Source: DASQUK01 sp046723645
GTDB taxonomy: Bacteria; Actinomycetota; Acidimicrobiia; Acidimicrobiales; VFJN01
Length of the DNA stretch: 12,575 nucleotides
Direction of reading: 5' to 3'
NCBI GenBank assembly: GCA_046723645.1
Contig: JBKOUY010000070.1
Location: 1 to 12,575, forward strand
Made by a program: the position numbers and the translations under genes. How positions within the stretch are numbered: position 1 is the first letter of the stretch; the number at the start of each line of letters is the position of its first letter. Under the pieces are notes generated by a model. That model did no database searches and was not told the DNA's origin. It saw nothing but the letters and a program-made list of their open reading frames with translations. This document shows, piece after piece, positions 11,280 to 12,575 of the stretch.

Positions 11280-11417
11280 TCAATGGGTTCGGTCGGCCCT
11301 GTGTGCCCCGTACGCACCACGGAGCCATGACCAAGCCGGTGACGACGATGAGCCGTGCGCGTGCGCGGGCGCGCCCCAGCCACTATCAGAGTCGCGAAAG
11401 CGGTACCGAAGACGCAC
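11280..11417 (-). CDS. Possible 45-codon upstream ORF in the rpoB leader
   Basis: A GTG at 11417-11415 opens a 45-codon frame (MRLRYRFRDSDSGWGAPAHA at the start, ending ADRTH). The GTG lies only about 5 bases after the predicted start point of the proximal rpoB promoter, so it would be read almost leaderless. Its TGA (11282-11280) overlaps the GAGGAG ribosome binding site of rpoB. The peptide is rich in Arg, Ser, Ala and Trp and resembles no family I know. The frame is also open further upstream, beyond the promoter, so chance openness in high-GC DNA is a serious alternative. The coordinates are read directly; translation and any coupling to rpoB are inferred. Confidence 0.25.
   Translation of the reverse strand: MRLRYRFRDSDSGWGAPAHAHGSSSSPAWSWLRGAYGAHRADRTH
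11354..11376. other. Alternating GC tract and palindrome in the rpoB leader
   Basis: A 14-base alternating purine-pyrimidine run (11354-11367) leads into the 10-bp palindrome GGGCGCGCCC (11367-11376). It lies within the predicted rpoB leader. Such tracts can form Z-DNA or a hairpin in RNA, but it could equally be ordinary high-GC sequence. Confidence 0.3.
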
Positions 11418-11428
11418 GGCAACTCGCC

Positions 11429-11457
11429 ATGCTAGGGCACGACGGGCGTGATCACAA
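11429..11457 (-). promoter_or_regulatory. Proximal rpoB promoter candidate (P2)
   Basis: On the minus strand TTGTGA (11452-11457) is followed after exactly 17 bases by TAGCAT (11429-11434), which fits the actinobacterial TANNNT -10. The expected start point near 11422 gives an rpoB leader of about 150 bases. An 8-bp palindrome GTGATCAC (11449-11456) overlaps the -35 and could be a regulator site, although a palindrome this short may be chance. Confidence 0.6.
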
Positions 11458-11526
11458 CCCGCGGAACGACACACCGTGCCGGGGGTGCGATGGACGTCAC
11501 CCCGGACGGGCCGAAAGGCTGCGGGC

Positions 11527-11555
11527 AGGGTAAGCCCCGGGAACGAATTGGTCAA
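11527..11555 (-). promoter_or_regulatory. Distal rpoB promoter candidate (P1)
   Basis: On the minus strand TTGACC (11550-11555) and TACCCT (11527-11532) are separated by exactly 17 bases, giving a near-consensus -35 and a TANNNT -10. It lies about 95 bases upstream of P2. Tandem promoters before rpoB would suit a gene of high, growth-dependent demand. The -35 abuts the ribosome binding site of the divergent phosphotransferase gene, so polymerase at P1 would cover that gene's start. Confidence 0.55.
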
Positions 11556-11568
11556 GGGTGACGGCCCG

Positions 11569-12423
11569 ATGAGGCTCCGCGAGGTGGCGGTCGAGCGGCT
11601 GACGGCCCTGGTCGGCGACCCGGTGCGGGTCGTGAACGTCCTCGTGGAGCACGACGAGCGCTGCGTGCTCGAGGTGGAGCTGCCCGGCGGCCGCCCGGCC
11701 GTGGCGAAGTGCGTCGTGGACCGGGACCGGGCCGACGCCGAGGCCCGGGTCCTGGACGCGTCCGCCCGGGCAGGCGTCCCGGTGCCACGCCTCGTCGCAG
11801 TCGGCGGCGGGTCGCCGACGGTGCTGGTCCTGGAGCGGGTGGGCGGCGACTGGCTGGCGCCCGACCGACCGGCGACGGCCTGGGCGGCCACAGGCGCGGC
11901 CGTTCGGGAGCTCCACGGGGTTGCCGTGCCGGGGTTGCCGGCCTTCGCCGGCCGCGACGGCTGGGCGGCCGGGCTCGGGGAGCTGGCAGACCACTGGGGC
12001 CCTCGCACCCGCGCCGCCGGCCTGGACGGGCGTGTCGTCGCCGCCGCGCGAGCCGCCGCGGGTCGGCTGCTGCGGTCGCGGCCGGCCGAGCCCCGGATCG
12101 TGACCCTGCACGGCGACTGCGGGCCGATCCACGTGCGCCTGGACGACGACGACCGGGTCGTCGGCCTGCTCGACCTCGGCGACGCCTGCCGGGGCGACCC
12201 CGCCTGGGACCTCGCCGTGCTCACGATGCGGTCGCCGGAGCGGCTGCCGGCGGTGCTCGACGGATATGGCGCGGACCCGGACCTGCGGGTCTGGGCCGCC
12301 CGGGCATGGCCCGTCTACCGCGCCCTGCGGCTGGTGGCCGAGGTCGGCTGGCTGGCCGACCACGGCTTCGACCCGACGGCGGCGGTCAAGGAGTCCACGT
12401 CGGCCGCGCGAGCCACTCTTTGA
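11569..12423 (+). CDS. Phosphotransferase-like protein (APH / choline-kinase-like fold)
   Basis: The 284 aa product looks like a small-molecule kinase of the aminoglycoside phosphotransferase superfamily; the true substrate cannot be read from sequence. A candidate ATP-lobe lysine is in AVAK (Lys47), with a partner acid near Glu59. The catalytic loop is LHGDCGPIHV (180-189, Asp183). The metal-binding segment is LLDLGDACRGDPAWDLA (200-216, Asp202). The loop position normally occupied by Asn (HGDxxxxN) is His188; I recall such a change in some uncharacterised APH-like subfamilies, so loss of activity should not be assumed. I chose ATG 11569, giving MRLREVAVERL, because AAGGGTGA (11554-11561) lies 7 bases upstream. 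An earlier ATG at 11476 would add 31 residues of unlikely sequence and place the coding region across the rpoB P1 promoter. The gene is divergent from rpoB and codon use is GC-rich like its neighbours. No clear plus-strand promoter was found. Resistance function should not be inferred. Confidence 0.8.
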   Translation: MRLREVAVERLTALVGDPVRVVNVLVEHDERCVLEVELPGGRPAVAKCVVDRDRADAEARVLDASARAGVPVPRLVAVGGGSPTVLVLERVGGDWLAPDRPATAWAATGAAVRELHGVAVPGLPAFAGRDGWAAGLGELADHWGPRTRAAGLDGRVVAAARAAAGRLLRSRPAEPRIVTLHGDCGPIHVRLDDDDRVVGLLDLGDACRGDPAWDLAVLTMRSPERLPAVLDGYGADPDLRVWAARAWPVYRALRLVAEVGWLADHGFDPTAAVKESTSAARATL

Positions 12424-12439
12424 AGCCTGACGGTACGAA

Positions 12440-12459
12440 CCGGGCGACATGTGGCCCGG
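12440..12459 (+). other. Short hairpin after the phosphotransferase gene
   Basis: CCGGGC (12440-12445) pairs with GCCCGG (12454-12459) around an 8-base loop, 17 bases after the stop codon. It may be a first, weak termination or processing structure ahead of the stronger hairpin at 12503-12535. Confidence 0.35.
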
Positions 12460-12500
12460 CTAAGACGACGCAGATGACGCCGACTAGCTCCGCGAAGAGG

Positions 12501-12575
12501 GCGAGCCGGGCCGGCCTCGAGGGCCGGCCCGACTCCATCGACGCGAGGGAGGCGGGGCCGCGGGTGGCGCTGAGG
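12501..12575 (+). repeat. Dispersed hairpin-plus-tail repeat, copy 2 (cut by window edge)
   Basis: This is the second copy of the element at 3442-3515, on the opposite strand but in the same orientation relative to its upstream gene. The hairpin is followed by a 34-base tail (12542-12575) that matches the copy 1 tail at all but one substitution and one gap. It runs to the last base of the window, so its full length is not visible. An 11-base stretch (12531-12541) between hairpin and tail is not conserved with copy 1. Confidence 0.7.
12503..12535 (+). terminator. Hairpin terminator candidate downstream of the phosphotransferase gene
   Basis: A 10-bp core stem, CGGGCCGGCC (12507-12516) with 12522-12531, has a 5-base loop. 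After a single C/A mismatch it extends by GAG/CTC (12503-12505 with 12533-12535). No T-run follows. It begins 79 bases after the stop codon, much further than the rpoC hairpin. It could also serve a convergent gene beyond the window. Confidence 0.6.

Noticed and set aside
11269..11334. N-terminal extension of RpoB by 22 residues
   Set aside because: The TTG at 11268 has GAGGAG at 7 bases and gives a family-like N-terminus; the extension is unlike RpoB.
8110..11451. Plus-strand open frame of more than 1100 codons opposite rpoB
   Set aside because: It is antisense to a fully conserved gene. Its translation is dominated by Leu, Val, Asp, Gly and Ala, as expected for a shadow frame in GC-rich DNA, with no recognisable domain.
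11476..11568. Upstream ATG extending the phosphotransferase by 31 residues
   Set aside because: The extension has no conserved look, lacks a clear ribosome binding site and would run over the near-consensus rpoB P1 promoter; the ATG at 11569 has a good site.

Overview
The window carries the RNA polymerase and translation-factor block of a high-GC bacterium. All core genes lie on the minus strand, in transcription order rpoB, rpoC, rpsL, rpsG, fusA, tuf. One phosphotransferase-like gene is divergently transcribed upstream of rpoB. The protein sequences (RpoB rifampicin region, long RpoC N-terminal coiled-coil insert, S12 and S7), the C/G-ending codons and the rpoBC-rpsL-rpsG-fusA-tuf order point to an actinobacterium. 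A deep lineage such as Acidimicrobiia is my inference, not a demonstrated placement. The length is odd and one end is cut inside tuf while the other is cut inside a repeat, so this may be a complete metagenomic contig.

Layout, right to left (the direction of transcription): a phosphotransferase gene (11569-12423, +) is followed by a hairpin repeat that runs off the right edge. The divergent spacer 11269-11568 holds two well-formed minus-strand promoters for rpoB and a long leader with a possible 45-codon upstream ORF whose stop overlaps the rpoB ribosome binding site. rpoB (TTG start, 1196 aa) and rpoC (1351 aa) follow, 97 bases apart. A 16-bp perfect hairpin sits 10 bases after the rpoC stop. 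A 291-base spacer then holds a promoter for rpsL (GTG start), followed by rpsG, a double hairpin, fusA and the first 47 codons of tuf.

Functionally, rpoB and rpoC encode the catalytic beta and beta-prime subunits of RNA polymerase. rpsL and rpsG encode 30S proteins S12 and S7. fusA and tuf encode the two main elongation GTPases, so the block couples supply of transcription and translation machinery.

Three points deserve attention. (1) Two copies of a hairpin-plus-tail element, one after rpoC and one after the phosphotransferase gene, lie in the same orientation relative to the preceding gene and show two compensatory base-pair changes; this looks like a dispersed terminator-associated repeat. 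(2) The tuf fragment uses almost only G- or T-ending codons and is about 52% GC, against C/G-ending codons in neighbouring fusA. (3) The rpoB leader may encode a nearly leaderless upstream ORF. No defence system, mobile element, CRISPR array, tRNA or rRNA was found; most of the window is ordinary core genome.
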